Assembly: GCA_024641965.1 (NCBI GenBank)
Contig: JAHECC010000002.1
Coordinates: 1-40,046 of the forward strand
From: Rubrivivax sp.
GTDB taxonomy: Bacteria; Pseudomonadota; Gammaproteobacteria; Burkholderiales; Burkholderiaceae_C
DNA length: 40,046 nucleotides
Direction: 5' to 3'
The notes beneath the pieces were generated by a model, which saw nothing but the letters and a program-made list of their open reading frames with translations, made no database searches and was not told where the DNA came from. Positions within the stretch are counted from its first letter, which is position 1, and the number at the start of each line of letters is the position of its first letter. Made by a program: the position numbers and the translations under genes. Positions 8,967-16,835 of the stretch are shown in pieces.

Positions 8967-11210
8967 TCAGTGCCGAGCATCAAGGTCGGCCACCAGCACC
9001 GTGCAGACGATGCCGGCACGGCCGTTCTCGGCCCACTGCACGCTGCCGCCGAGCAGCTTGACGCGCTTGCGCACGCCGCCCAGGCCGAGGCCGTGCGCCC
9101 AACCGCTCGGGTCGCGGCCGATGCCGTCGTCTGCCAGGGTCAGGCGCAGGCGGCGGCCCTGCAGCGTGGCGACGACCTCGACGTGCATGGCGCAGGAATG
9201 CTGGATCGCGTTGCTGACCAGCTCGCGCAGCACGCGCGTCAGCGCAGACCACTGCGCCACGCTGAGCACGATGTCGCGATCGAACTGGAAGGTCCAGCTG
9301 AGCTCGATCTGCGCTGCCGCAAGACGCTGTGTAATGTCGGCCTTCCACTCCGCTGTGGCATGCGACAGACGCTGTTCGTTAGCGGCCAGCCCGCGCGTCA
9401 GCGTCTTCAGGTCCTTCAGCGTGTGCCGCAGGTAGTCCTCGATGTCCGGCGACGGAGCTTTGTACATCAGCGTCAGCAGCCGCGCGCCGATGTCGTCGTG
9501 CAGGTCCTGGGCGATGCGCGCGCGCTCCTCGTAGCGCCCGCGCTCGACGGCCATGTCGTAGGCCACGGCCCGCCGCAACTGTTCGACGACGCGATCGGTC
9601 AGTCTGGCGTCGTCGCGCGAGAACATTCGCTTACCGCCTGCGGCAAAGCGCAACAGGATCGCCATGTCGATCGGCGCGCCCTGGGCGGCATCGATTGTCG
9701 GCGCCGGCACCATCAGGGCCGAACCGCTTCCGAGAACGCGTGAACGATCGGCGCGCTGCTCAAGCATATGCACCTGCAGCGGTTCGAACAAGTCGCGCAG
9801 CAGCCGCGAGAGCTGTTGGGCGCTTTCGAGTGGTCGCGCCTCGACTTCGCGCAGCACCAGGTGCAACTTCTCGAACATGCGCTCAAGGCCGGGCATCTGC
9901 TGACCGCTCATTGGCGCCAGCAACCAGCTGCGTGCACCGGCATAGACCGCCAGCGAGAAGAACACGGCCACCGATAGCGACACGACCGGTGCCAAGGAAA
10001 AGACGGCGACGAAGAACAGGTCGAGCGCTATGGCGACGGCGCAGGTCCCGGTCAGCATCGCCAGCTCGCGCATCAGCGGCCGCGCACGCGAGAAAGTGGG
10101 CAGCAGCAGCGTCAATGTGGCCAGGAAGAGGTACCAGATCACCGAGCCGAAAGCCACGTCGCGCAGCGAGAGCGTTCCCTGGCCGCTGGCTACCACCACG
10201 GCCACGCTGAGCAGCAACAAGGTGGCCGTCGCAGCGCTGGCCAGGCGGCGCATCAACACCGCGAAGGGATTCGGCTCGATCCGGTACGACCACGACATCA
10301 ACCCGATGGTCAATGCACCGCATCCGACCATGCCGGCCTGGGTCCATGCCCAGCTGCCCGGAAGCCGGTCCGCCGCGGACAACGACAGCAGCACCATGCA
10401 GGCCATCCACGTGAGCGCTGCGATCCAACGACCGCCTGGAAGACGCAGCGGCTGCAGCGTCGCCAATTGGACCATCGCGGCGCCACTGAACAGGTCGAAG
10501 GTCATGCGCGCCAACAGACTGTGTTCGACGAATCCCGGGGGCAGCCCCAGGCCGGGCACAGTCTCGGTGCCGATGGCCAGCATGCTCCCAGCCTGACACA
10601 GCGCGATGACGAGATAGGGCAGGTTCTGGCCGTGCGGATGGGCCAGCACCACCGCCGCTCCGGCCATGACCAGCGAAAGTGCCAGGCCGGCGCACAGCCA
10701 GAAGACCGCCCCCAATCCGCCCAGGCCGCGCGATGCAGGGCTGATGCGCACTTGCCGGTCGGCGTCGAAGTGCAGCGTCACCGGGCCTTGGCTCAGCATC
10801 GACGTCAGGCGCTGCTGCGCCTCGATCAGCTGCAAGCGTCGTTCGTCGTCCACGGTCCAGCGTGGCGAACGTTGCAGCAATAAATCGTTTGCCACAAGTG
10901 TTTGGCCGCCGGCGCCGCTGACTTTGTCCAGGTGCGCACTGACCAAAGCACGCAATGTTGGCTGGCGGCTGGAGGCCAGTTCGATGTCGCCGTCGCGTTC
11001 TCGCAGCCAGGATGCATCGATGTAGGGCGTGGTGACCAGCGCGGCCAGCACCGTTGCGAACAGCAGCAACGCCACGATCGCCACCGGGGGGAGTCCCAGG
11101 CGCAGGCGACGCAGTCGGCGTTCTCGCGAAGCGCTGCGCTGTGGTGTCTGCGGAGGCATGTCGACCGGCATCCCCGTCAACGGCGCCATGGAGGCGTGGC
11201 GTGACGCCAT
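8967..11210 (-). CDS. polytopic sensor histidine kinase, HisKA_3 type
   Basis: A 747-residue membrane sensor kinase. One transmembrane helix near residue 45 is followed by an extracytoplasmic loop of about 110 residues. A block of roughly eight hydrophobic helices follows (about 165-425), then a GAF-like linker, a HisKA_3 phosphoacceptor helix with the His in AQDLHDDIGARLL, and an ATPase domain with N-box ELVSNAIQHS, DDGIGRD and GLGLGGVRKR. This arrangement is typical of NarX/ComP-like kinases that pair with LuxR-type regulators, and such a regulator gene lies 52 bases upstream. The signal is unknown; the helical block could itself be the sensor. The start at 11210 is uncertain, with in-frame ATGs 7 and 13 codons further in. 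Confidence 0.9.
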   Translation of the reverse strand: MASRHASMAPLTGMPVDMPPQTPQRSASRERRLRRLRLGLPPVAIVALLLFATVLAALVTTPYIDASWLRERDGDIELASSRQPTLRALVSAHLDKVSGAGGQTLVANDLLLQRSPRWTVDDERRLQLIEAQQRLTSMLSQGPVTLHFDADRQVRISPASRGLGGLGAVFWLCAGLALSLVMAGAAVVLAHPHGQNLPYLVIALCQAGSMLAIGTETVPGLGLPPGFVEHSLLARMTFDLFSGAAMVQLATLQPLRLPGGRWIAALTWMACMVLLSLSAADRLPGSWAWTQAGMVGCGALTIGLMSWSYRIEPNPFAVLMRRLASAATATLLLLSVAVVVASGQGTLSLRDVAFGSVIWYLFLATLTLLLPTFSRARPLMRELAMLTGTCAVAIALDLFFVAVFSLAPVVSLSVAVFFSLAVYAGARSWLLAPMSGQQMPGLERMFEKLHLVLREVEARPLESAQQLSRLLRDLFEPLQVHMLEQRADRSRVLGSGSALMVPAPTIDAAQGAPIDMAILLRFAAGGKRMFSRDDARLTDRVVEQLRRAVAYDMAVERGRYEERARIAQDLHDDIGARLLTLMYKAPSPDIEDYLRHTLKDLKTLTRGLAANEQRLSHATAEWKADITQRLAAAQIELSWTFQFDRDIVLSVAQWSALTRVLRELVSNAIQHSCAMHVEVVATLQGRRLRLTLADDGIGRDPSGWAHGLGLGGVRKRVKLLGGSVQWAENGRAGIVCTVLVADLDARH

Positions 11211-11262
11211 GGCAGCTGCCCGCTGCGTGCCTTTCAGCGCCGGCCGGTGCGCCGTCGCGGCG

Positions 11263-12000
11263 TCACACCAACCCCTGCTTGCTTGCCAGCACGGCGGCTT
11301 CGGCGCGACTGGAGACGTTGAGCTTCTTGTAGATCGACTTGATGTGGTCGTTGACGGTGAACCACTTGATGCCCATCAGCGAGGCGATCTCCTTGATCGT
11401 GAAGCCCTTGCTCAGGTAGGTCAGCACCTCGTTCTCACGCGGCGTCAGGCGCTCATGGTCGAGCGGCTTTTCGATCGGCACCGGACGGTTGCTCTGGAAG
11501 GCGCCCGCGGAATTGAAGCCAGAGTCGTGGGGTGCCGCGTCTCCATTGCCGCCGAAGCGGAAATGCGTCAGCAGCCGCCGTGCGATGGCCGGCGACAGCG
11601 GCGGTTGGCCGCGCACGATCTTCTGCAGCTCCTCGACCAGCACCTCGAATCGGTCTTCCTTCAGCAGGTAGCCGTCGGCGCCGCATTGCAGTGCCGGGAA
11701 CAGATGGTCGTCGTCGGAGTACAGCGTGGTCACGATCTTCGTGGCCGGGTAGTGCGCCAGTTCGGAAAGCAGTTCCATGCCGTTGCCGTCGGGCAGTTCC
11801 AGGTCCAGCAGCAACAGCTTGAAGGGGTCGACGCCATGCAGCCCCTGTGAGCCACCCGTCAGCTTGATCTGCTGGCGGGCCGCTTCCAGGTCGCCGGCTT
11901 CGGTGATGGCGATGGTGTCGCTGAAGCTCTCGCGCACCACGCGGCACAGAAAGCTGCGTGCCACCGGGTTGTCTTCGACGATCAGCACCTTCACCGCCAT
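11263..12000 (-). CDS. LuxR/NarL-family response regulator
   Basis: A 245-residue two-domain regulator. The receiver domain (about 1-125) has the acidic pair in VEDN (9-10) and the phosphoacceptor Asp66 in LLLDLELPDG. The C-terminal GerE/LuxR helix-turn-helix (about 180-240) contains LTPRENEVL, the turn GFTIKEIASLMGI and the recognition region WFTVNDHIKSIYKKL. The linker between them is long (about 50 residues). CAGGAG precedes the ATG at a suitable distance. It is co-oriented with the downstream kinase gene and is almost certainly its partner. Target genes cannot be deduced. Confidence 0.93.
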   Translation of the reverse strand: MAVKVLIVEDNPVARSFLCRVVRESFSDTIAITEAGDLEAARQQIKLTGGSQGLHGVDPFKLLLLDLELPDGNGMELLSELAHYPATKIVTTLYSDDDHLFPALQCGADGYLLKEDRFEVLVEELQKIVRGQPPLSPAIARRLLTHFRFGGNGDAAPHDSGFNSAGAFQSNRPVPIEKPLDHERLTPRENEVLTYLSKGFTIKEIASLMGIKWFTVNDHIKSIYKKLNVSSRAEAAVLASKQGLV

Positions 12001-12050
12001 CGGGCTGCTCCTGTTGCCGCTCCCATATCTGCGACAGCCATGCTAGCGCA

Positions 12051-13028
12051 TCACTCGTTGATCATCAGCACCTTGCCCTGCACCTGGCGCGTGGCCATGC
12101 GTGCATAGGCGGCCGGCAGCTCGCGCATCGGCAGGCGTTGGTCGATGGCCGGCTTGATCTTGCCTTCGGCATACCAGCGCGCCAGTTCGGCCATGCCCTT
12201 GGCGTTGTTTTCGGGCTCGTGGCGAACGAAGCTGCCCCAGAAGACGCCGACGACCGAGGCGCCCTTCAGCAGCGGCAGGTTCCAGGGTAGGGCAGGGATG
12301 CCGCCTTGCGCGAAGCCGATCACCAGGTAGCGCCCGCGCCAGGCGATGGAACGGAACACCTGCTCTGCCAGATCGCCGCCCACCGGGTCATAGACCACGT
12401 CGGGGCCCTTGCCGCCGGTCAACTCCTTCAGCGCCGCACGCATGTCCTGCGTGCCGTAGTTGATCGTGGCATCGGCGCCGAGCGACTTGCAGAATGCGCA
12501 CTTCTCGTCGGTGGAGGCGGCGGCGATGACCTTGGCGCCGGCCGCCTTGGCCACCTGGATCGCCGAAGTGCCGACACCGCCGGCCGCGCCAAGCACCAGC
12601 ACCGTCTCGCCGGCTTTCAGCTCGGCGCGGTCGATCAGCGCATGGTGCGAGGTGCCGTAGGTCAGCGCGAAGGCCGCGCCGTCCTCGATCGCAAAGCCCG
12701 GCGGCAGCTTCAGCACCTGCTTGGCTGCGACGATGGCGTGCGTGGCGAAACCGCCGGTCGAGCCCATCGCGGCCACCGCGTCGCCGACCTTCAGGTGCTT
12801 GACGCCTTCGCCGAGCGCGTCGATGGTGCCGGAGTATTCCGACCCCGGCACGAAAGGCAGTTCCGGCTTGGCCTGGTACTTGCCCTGCACGATCAGGATG
12901 TCGGGAAAGTTCAGGCTCGCCGCGCGGATGGCGATGCGCACCTCGCCCGCGCCGGGTTCGGGCGTGGGCACGTCCTTCCACTTCAGGTCGTCGTGGCCGG
13001 TGAGTGTTTCGCAGAACCAGGCTTGCAT
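12051..13028 (-). CDS. zinc-independent quinone oxidoreductase-like MDR protein
   Basis: A 325-residue medium-chain dehydrogenase/reductase of the quinone oxidoreductase family, which reduces quinones or enones with NADPH. It has an N-terminal GroES-like domain (to about 130) and a Rossmann domain with the glycine-rich AAGGVGT motif. The catalytic zinc cysteine/histidine set of alcohol dehydrogenases is absent. An ATG at 13070 is in frame, but the ATG at 13028 follows AAAGGA and matches the usual N-terminus (MQAWFCE). It is separated from the two-component genes by about 50 bases, so partial read-through into them is possible. It diverges from surE. Confidence 0.9.
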   Translation of the reverse strand: MQAWFCETLTGHDDLKWKDVPTPEPGAGEVRIAIRAASLNFPDILIVQGKYQAKPELPFVPGSEYSGTIDALGEGVKHLKVGDAVAAMGSTGGFATHAIVAAKQVLKLPPGFAIEDGAAFALTYGTSHHALIDRAELKAGETVLVLGAAGGVGTSAIQVAKAAGAKVIAAASTDEKCAFCKSLGADATINYGTQDMRAALKELTGGKGPDVVYDPVGGDLAEQVFRSIAWRGRYLVIGFAQGGIPALPWNLPLLKGASVVGVFWGSFVRHEPENNAKGMAELARWYAEGKIKPAIDQRLPMRELPAAYARMATRQVQGKVLMINE

Positions 13029-13099
13029 GCTGTCCTTTCGGGAATCGGGGGGTTCTTGCATCATAGGCAACTCGGCGGCCTGGCCACGCGAGGGCTGCC

Positions 13100-13105
13100 T
13101 ACAAT
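13100..13105 (+). promoter_or_regulatory. -10 element of surE, probably leaderless
   Basis: TACAAT ends six bases before the surE start codon and no ribosome site lies between them. A transcript starting 6-8 bases after the box would begin at or next to the ATG. I see no clear -35 box, so the call rests on the -10 match and its spacing. Confidence 0.45.
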
Positions 13106-13111
13106 GCGCCG

Positions 13112-13864
13112 ATGCGCATTCTCATCGCCAACGACGACGGTTATCTTGCCCCCGGATTGGCTGCGCTGGTGCGCGCCTGCGAGGGCCTTGGCGACATCGA
13201 TGTGGTGGCGCCGGAGCAGAACGCCAGCGGCACCTCGAACGCACTCACGCTGAACCGGCCGCTGTCGGTGTTCGAGGCCTCGGGCGAGCACCTCAAGGGT
13301 TTTCGCGTCGTCAACGGCACGCCGTCGGACTGTGTTCACGTTGCGCTGACGGGCCTGCTGCCGCATCGGCCCGACCTGGTGCTGTCGGGCATCAACAATG
13401 GCGCCAACATGGGCGACGACACGCTCTATTCGGGCACTGTGGCCGCGGCGATGGAAGGTTTTCTGTTCGGCATTCCGGCAATCGCGTTTTCGCAGGTGCA
13501 CAAGGGCTGGGGCGAGATCGACGCGGCGGCAGCCGCTGCACGCAGCATCATCGACCGCGTGCTTGCCGCCGGCAAACCGGCCGGCCCGTGGCTGTTGAAC
13601 GTGAACATGCCGAATGTGGCCGACGTAGCACGGTTGCCGCTGCGCATCACCCGGCTGGGTCGCCGCCATGCCAGCCAACCGGTGATCCGCCAGACCAACC
13701 CGCGTGGCGAGACCATTTATTGGATCGGGCCCGCGGGCGATGCCCGCGATGCCGGCGAAGGCACGGATTTCCATGCCACGTCCAACGGCATGATCTCGGT
13801 GACGCCGCTGCAGGTGGATCTGACCGACCATGCGTCGCAGGCGGACTGGTCGGCGCTGACATGA
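13112..13864 (+). CDS. surE: 5'/3'-nucleotidase SurE
   Basis: A 250-residue nucleoside-monophosphate phosphatase, normal length. The metal-binding Asp8-Asp9 pair in the N-terminal [10 protein letters not shown], the [10 protein letters not shown] segment and [23 protein letters not shown] are diagnostic. It removes phosphate from nucleotides and short polyphosphate in the cytoplasm, mainly under stress or in stationary phase. It starts the conserved surE-pcm-nlpD run. Its promoter-like TACAAT lies so close to the ATG that the message may be leaderless. Confidence 0.97.
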   Translation: MRILIANDDGYLAPGLAALVRACEGLGDIDVVAPEQNASGTSNALTLNRPLSVFEASGEHLKGFRVVNGTPSDCVHVALTGLLPHRPDLVLSGINNGANMGDDTLYSGTVAAAMEGFLFGIPAIAFSQVHKGWGEIDAAAAAARSIIDRVLAAGKPAGPWLLNVNMPNVADVARLPLRITRLGRRHASQPVIRQTNPRGETIYWIGPAGDARDAGEGTDFHATSNGMISVTPLQVDLTDHASQADWSALT

Positions 13865-13913
13865 GTCCGGTGCGCCGCCGTACTGCGGTGCTCATGGGTC
13901 AAACAGGCCGCGA

Positions 13914-14732
13914 ATGAACGACAAGCCGGTGGTGCGAGGAGGGCGCTTCCCCCTCGGGCTCGAGCAGATGACGCCCGCGTCGGGGCCGAAACCGATGGAC
14001 ACGCTGCGCCCGCAGCGGCTGCTGCACCAGGCCGCGAGCGATGCGGCGCGCCAGCACCGGCCCAGTGGCCTGGGCCTGGATTCGGCGGCAGTGCGCGCGC
14101 GACTGGTGGAGCGGCTGCGTGTCGAACAGCATTGCCACGATGCCGTGTGCGAAGCGATGAAAACGGTGCTGAGGCATCACTTCGTCGATACCGCGCTGGC
14201 CACGCAGGCTTACGAGGACACCAGTCTGCCCATCGGGCTGGGTCAGACGATTTCCAAGCCGTCGGTGGTGGCGCGAATGCTGAGCCTGCTGCACGAGGGC
14301 CAGGGCGCACGTGCGCGTGGTGGCCTGGGCCGCGTGCTCGAGATCGGCACCGGCTGCGGCTACCAGACGGCGCTGCTGGGCCTGATGGCCACGCGCGTGC
14401 TTTCCGTCGAGCGGCTGAAGCCCTTGCATGACAAGGCTCGCCTCAATCTGGGTGAAGCCGCGCGTTCCCACATCCGCCTGGTCTACGGCGACGGCCGGCT
14501 GGGCCATGCGCCGAATGCACCCTACGACAGCATCGTGTCTGCTGCCGGCGGCGAGGATCTGCCCCCGGCCTGGCTGGAGCAACTGGCCGATGGCGGGCGG
14601 CTGGTCGCGCCGATGCAGGGGCGTGCCGGCACCGGTCAGGAACTGCTGGTGATCGACAGGCGCGGCGGAACCCTGAGCCGCTCGTTGCACGAGGCGGTGC
14701 ACTTCGTGCCGCTAAAATCCGGTATTGCATAG
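13914..14732 (+). CDS. pcm: protein-L-isoaspartate O-methyltransferase
   Basis: A 272-residue SAM-dependent methyltransferase that repairs isoaspartyl residues in aged proteins. The family marks are the GLGQTISKPSVVARM substrate segment, the SAM-binding VLEIGTGCGYQTALL and the later GDGRLG stretch. It is some 60 residues longer than the E. coli enzyme because of an N-terminal extension rich in Pro, Arg and His, which is common in related bacteria. The ATG at 13914 has only a weak ribosome site; later in-frame Met codons at residues 19 and 28 are possible alternatives. It lies 49 bases after surE. Confidence 0.95.
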   Translation: MNDKPVVRGGRFPLGLEQMTPASGPKPMDTLRPQRLLHQAASDAARQHRPSGLGLDSAAVRARLVERLRVEQHCHDAVCEAMKTVLRHHFVDTALATQAYEDTSLPIGLGQTISKPSVVARMLSLLHEGQGARARGGLGRVLEIGTGCGYQTALLGLMATRVLSVERLKPLHDKARLNLGEAARSHIRLVYGDGRLGHAPNAPYDSIVSAAGGEDLPPAWLEQLADGGRLVAPMQGRAGTGQELLVIDRRGGTLSRSLHEAVHFVPLKSGIA

Positions 14733-14747
14733 GGGGAAAGAGCGGGC

Positions 14748-15692
14748 ATGAGTCTTGTGCAGGCGATGGGGTTCCGGTGGCCCGGTCCGATTCTGATTGG
14801 GGTCGTGCTGGCGTTGGCCGGCTGTTCATCGACAAGTCGCAAGGCGCCGGTCGAAGAGCGCAGCACGGCGACGAGGCCTGCGGCTGCGGCTTCAGCGGCT
14901 TCCGCGCCCGCCGCCGCCCCGGCCGTTGCCATGGCGGCCTCGGCCGCAGCTTCGGCGCCACCCGCGCTGCCCGGTGCGGAAAACGCCGGCAAACCCGGCT
15001 ACTACATGGTCAAGCCGGGCGAGAACCTCAGGCGCATCGCGGCACAGAACGGGCAGGACTGGCGCGATGTGGCTCGCTGGAACAATCTCGAGAACCCGAA
15101 TGTCGTCGAAGTCGGACAGGTGCTTCGGGTGGTGCCGCCGGCCACTGAAGCGCGCGTCGCGCGCCCAGCGCCAACGCCAACGCCAACGCCAACGCCAACG
15201 CCAACGCCAACGCCAACGCCAACGCCAACGCCCACTCCAGGTGTGGTCGAGACCCGGCCCCTGGAATCGAAGCCCAGCCCCGCGCCGTCTTCGCAGACTC
15301 CACCGCCTGCTGCCGTGGACGTCGACGCGATTGCCTGGATCTGGCCCGCTGCCGGGCCCGTCATCGCGGGTTTCGATGAGGGCCGCAACAAGGGGCTGAC
15401 GATCGCCGGCAAGGCTGGCGATCCGGTGGTCGCCGCGGGCGACGGGCGCGTGGTCTACGCCGGTTCGTCGCTGCGTGGTTATGGCAACCTGGTCATCGTC
15501 AAGCACAACGAGGTCTTCCTGACGGCCTATGCACACAACCAGACGCTGCTGGTAAAGGACGATCAGGTGGTGTTTCGCGGCCAGAAGATAGCCGAAATGG
15601 GCTCCACCGATGCGCAGCGCGTGCAGTTGCACTTCGAGATCCGCCGCCAGGGCAAGCCGGTCGATCCGGCCCAACTGCTGCCGCCGCGCTGA
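14748..15692 (+). CDS. nlpD: NlpD-like LysM / degenerate LytM lipoprotein
   Basis: A 314-residue lipoprotein that, by family, activates cell-wall amidases at the septum from the periplasm. The signal ends in lipobox LAGC (Cys26). A LysM peptidoglycan-binding domain covers about 84-131, then a Pro-Thr repeat linker (142-161 and beyond), then an M23/LytM domain from about 215 to 310. In that domain the zinc motif is incomplete: the usual HxH pair reads QLH (VQLHFEIR), as in non-catalytic NlpD proteins. GGGGGAAAGAG before the ATG is a good ribosome site. The linker is encoded by ten perfect hexamer repeats. Unusually, rpoS does not follow. Confidence 0.93.
   Translation: MSLVQAMGFRWPGPILIGVVLALAGCSSTSRKAPVEERSTATRPAAAASAASAPAAAPAVAMAASAAASAPPALPGAENAGKPGYYMVKPGENLRRIAAQNGQDWRDVARWNNLENPNVVEVGQVLRVVPPATEARVARPAPTPTPTPTPTPTPTPTPTPTPTPGVVETRPLESKPSPAPSSQTPPPAAVDVDAIAWIWPAAGPVIAGFDEGRNKGLTIAGKAGDPVVAAGDGRVVYAGSSLRGYGNLVIVKHNEVFLTAYAHNQTLLVKDDQVVFRGQKIAEMGSTDAQRVQLHFEIRRQGKPVDPAQLLPPR
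15171..15230 (+). repeat. in-frame hexanucleotide microsatellite (CCAACG)x10
   Basis: Ten perfect tandem copies of CCAACG encode (Pro-Thr)10 in the NlpD linker. Gain or loss of units by slipped pairing would keep the frame and change only the tether length between the LysM and LytM domains. Confidence 0.95.
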
Positions 15693-15718
15693 AAGGCCGG
15701 GGGCGCTCGCCGCGATTC

Positions 15719-15746
15719 AGCGTTCCAGCGAAACGCTCCGCGTTTT
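15719..15746 (+). terminator. possible terminator after nlpD
   Basis: AGCGTT (15719-15724) and AACGCT (15732-15737) form a six-base stem with a seven-base loop. CCGCG and then TTTT follow. The stem is short and the T-run does not directly adjoin it, so this is a moderate to weak terminator. Confidence 0.4.
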
Positions 15747-15814
15747 CCTCAGGTGTTGAGCGCCGCAATGCTGGCTAGCATCGCGCGACTTTCTGGGCCG
15801 GTGTCCACCGCACA

Positions 15815-16690
15815 GTGCAATTCATCCAACTGATCATCAGTGGTTCCGCGCAAGGCTGCATCTACGGCCTGATCGCGCTGGGCTTCGTGCTGATCTACAA
15901 GGCCACCGAGACCGTCACCTTCGCCCAGGGTGACCTGATGATGGTTGGCGCATTTGCCGGTCTGGTGCTGATGACGCTGCTCGGCTTTCCGTTCTGGCTG
16001 GCGGTGCCTTGCTCGATCGCGGCGATGGCGTTGTTCGGCATCTTTGCCGAGCGCGTGGTGATCCGCCCGGTGCTGGGCCAGCCGGCGTTTTCGATCGTCA
16101 TGCTGACCATCGGCCTGGCCTACATCGTGCGCGGCCTGGTCACGATGATCCCGGTGATCGGTACCGAAACCCACACGCTGCCGGTGCCCTACAAGAACCT
16201 GACGCTGCGCGTGGGCGAACTGGTGCTGGCCTACGAACACCTGGCGGTGATCGGCGCCACCGCGGTGCTGTGCCTGCTGCTGTATGCGCTGTTCCGCTAC
16301 AGCAAGATCGGCATCGCCATGCAGGCCTCGTCGCAGAACCAGCTGGCCGCGTACTACATGGGCATCCCTGTGCAGCGCTTGAATGGCCTGGTCTGGGGCC
16401 TGGCGGCGGCGGTGGCCGCGATTGCCGGACTGCTGCTGGCGCCGATCACCTTCGTGCACGCCAACATGGGCTTCATCGGGCTGAAGGCCTTTCCGGCGGC
16501 GGTGGTCGGCGGCTTCGGCAGCCTGCCCGGCGCCATCGTCGGCGGGCTCATCATCGGCATCGTCGAGAGCCTGTCGGGCTTTTACCTGCCCGAAGGCTTC
16601 AAGGACATCGCGCCCTATGTCGTTGTGCTGATCATGCTGATGGTCAAGCCCAACGGCCTGTTCGGCGAGCAGTTGCGCAAGAAGGTATGA
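15815..16690 (+). CDS. livH: Liv-type ABC transporter permease LivH
   Basis: A 291-residue inner-membrane permease of the branched-chain amino acid (HAAT) importer family, with about eight hydrophobic segments. The C-terminal half carries the conserved KAFPAAVVGGFGSLPGAIVGG segment that contacts the ATPases. The start is GTG at 15815, giving the usual short cytoplasmic N-terminus (MQFIQLIISG). It begins a transporter cluster that also holds an acyl-CoA synthetase, so the imported compound may be an organic acid rather than leucine or valine. The 122-base gap upstream has no convincing promoter that I can point to. Confidence 0.93.
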   Translation: MQFIQLIISGSAQGCIYGLIALGFVLIYKATETVTFAQGDLMMVGAFAGLVLMTLLGFPFWLAVPCSIAAMALFGIFAERVVIRPVLGQPAFSIVMLTIGLAYIVRGLVTMIPVIGTETHTLPVPYKNLTLRVGELVLAYEHLAVIGATAVLCLLLYALFRYSKIGIAMQASSQNQLAAYYMGIPVQRLNGLVWGLAAAVAAIAGLLLAPITFVHANMGFIGLKAFPAAVVGGFGSLPGAIVGGLIIGIVESLSGFYLPEGFKDIAPYVVVLIMLMVKPNGLFGEQLRKKV

Positions 16691-16835
16691 CCCCTACCCC
16701 CCCCGCAGCGCCTTCGGCGCTCCCCCCCAGGGGGGCACCGCTGGCGGCCCGGCAAAGCCGGTTCCGCGGCGGCCGCACGATGTCAGTGTCGCTCGGTCGA
16801 ACCGGGTCTACGTCGTTGTCCGGGCGGGCCGCAGC
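16691..16835. repeat. GC-rich palindromic intergenic element inside the liv operon
   Basis: This 145-base spacer separates livH from livM, whereas the later liv genes overlap. It holds several hairpins: AGCGCC-TTC-GGCGCT, a run of seven C with AGG and six G, and CCGGC-AAA-GCCGG. Similar C-run/GCGCC palindromes recur between genes in Comamonadaceae and relatives, so it is probably a dispersed non-coding repeat. No T-run terminator is present. Confidence 0.6.

Noticed and set aside
15171-15230. Tandem hexamers considered as a CRISPR or iteron array
   Set aside because: There are no spacers and the repeat is an in-frame Pro-Thr coding run inside nlpD.
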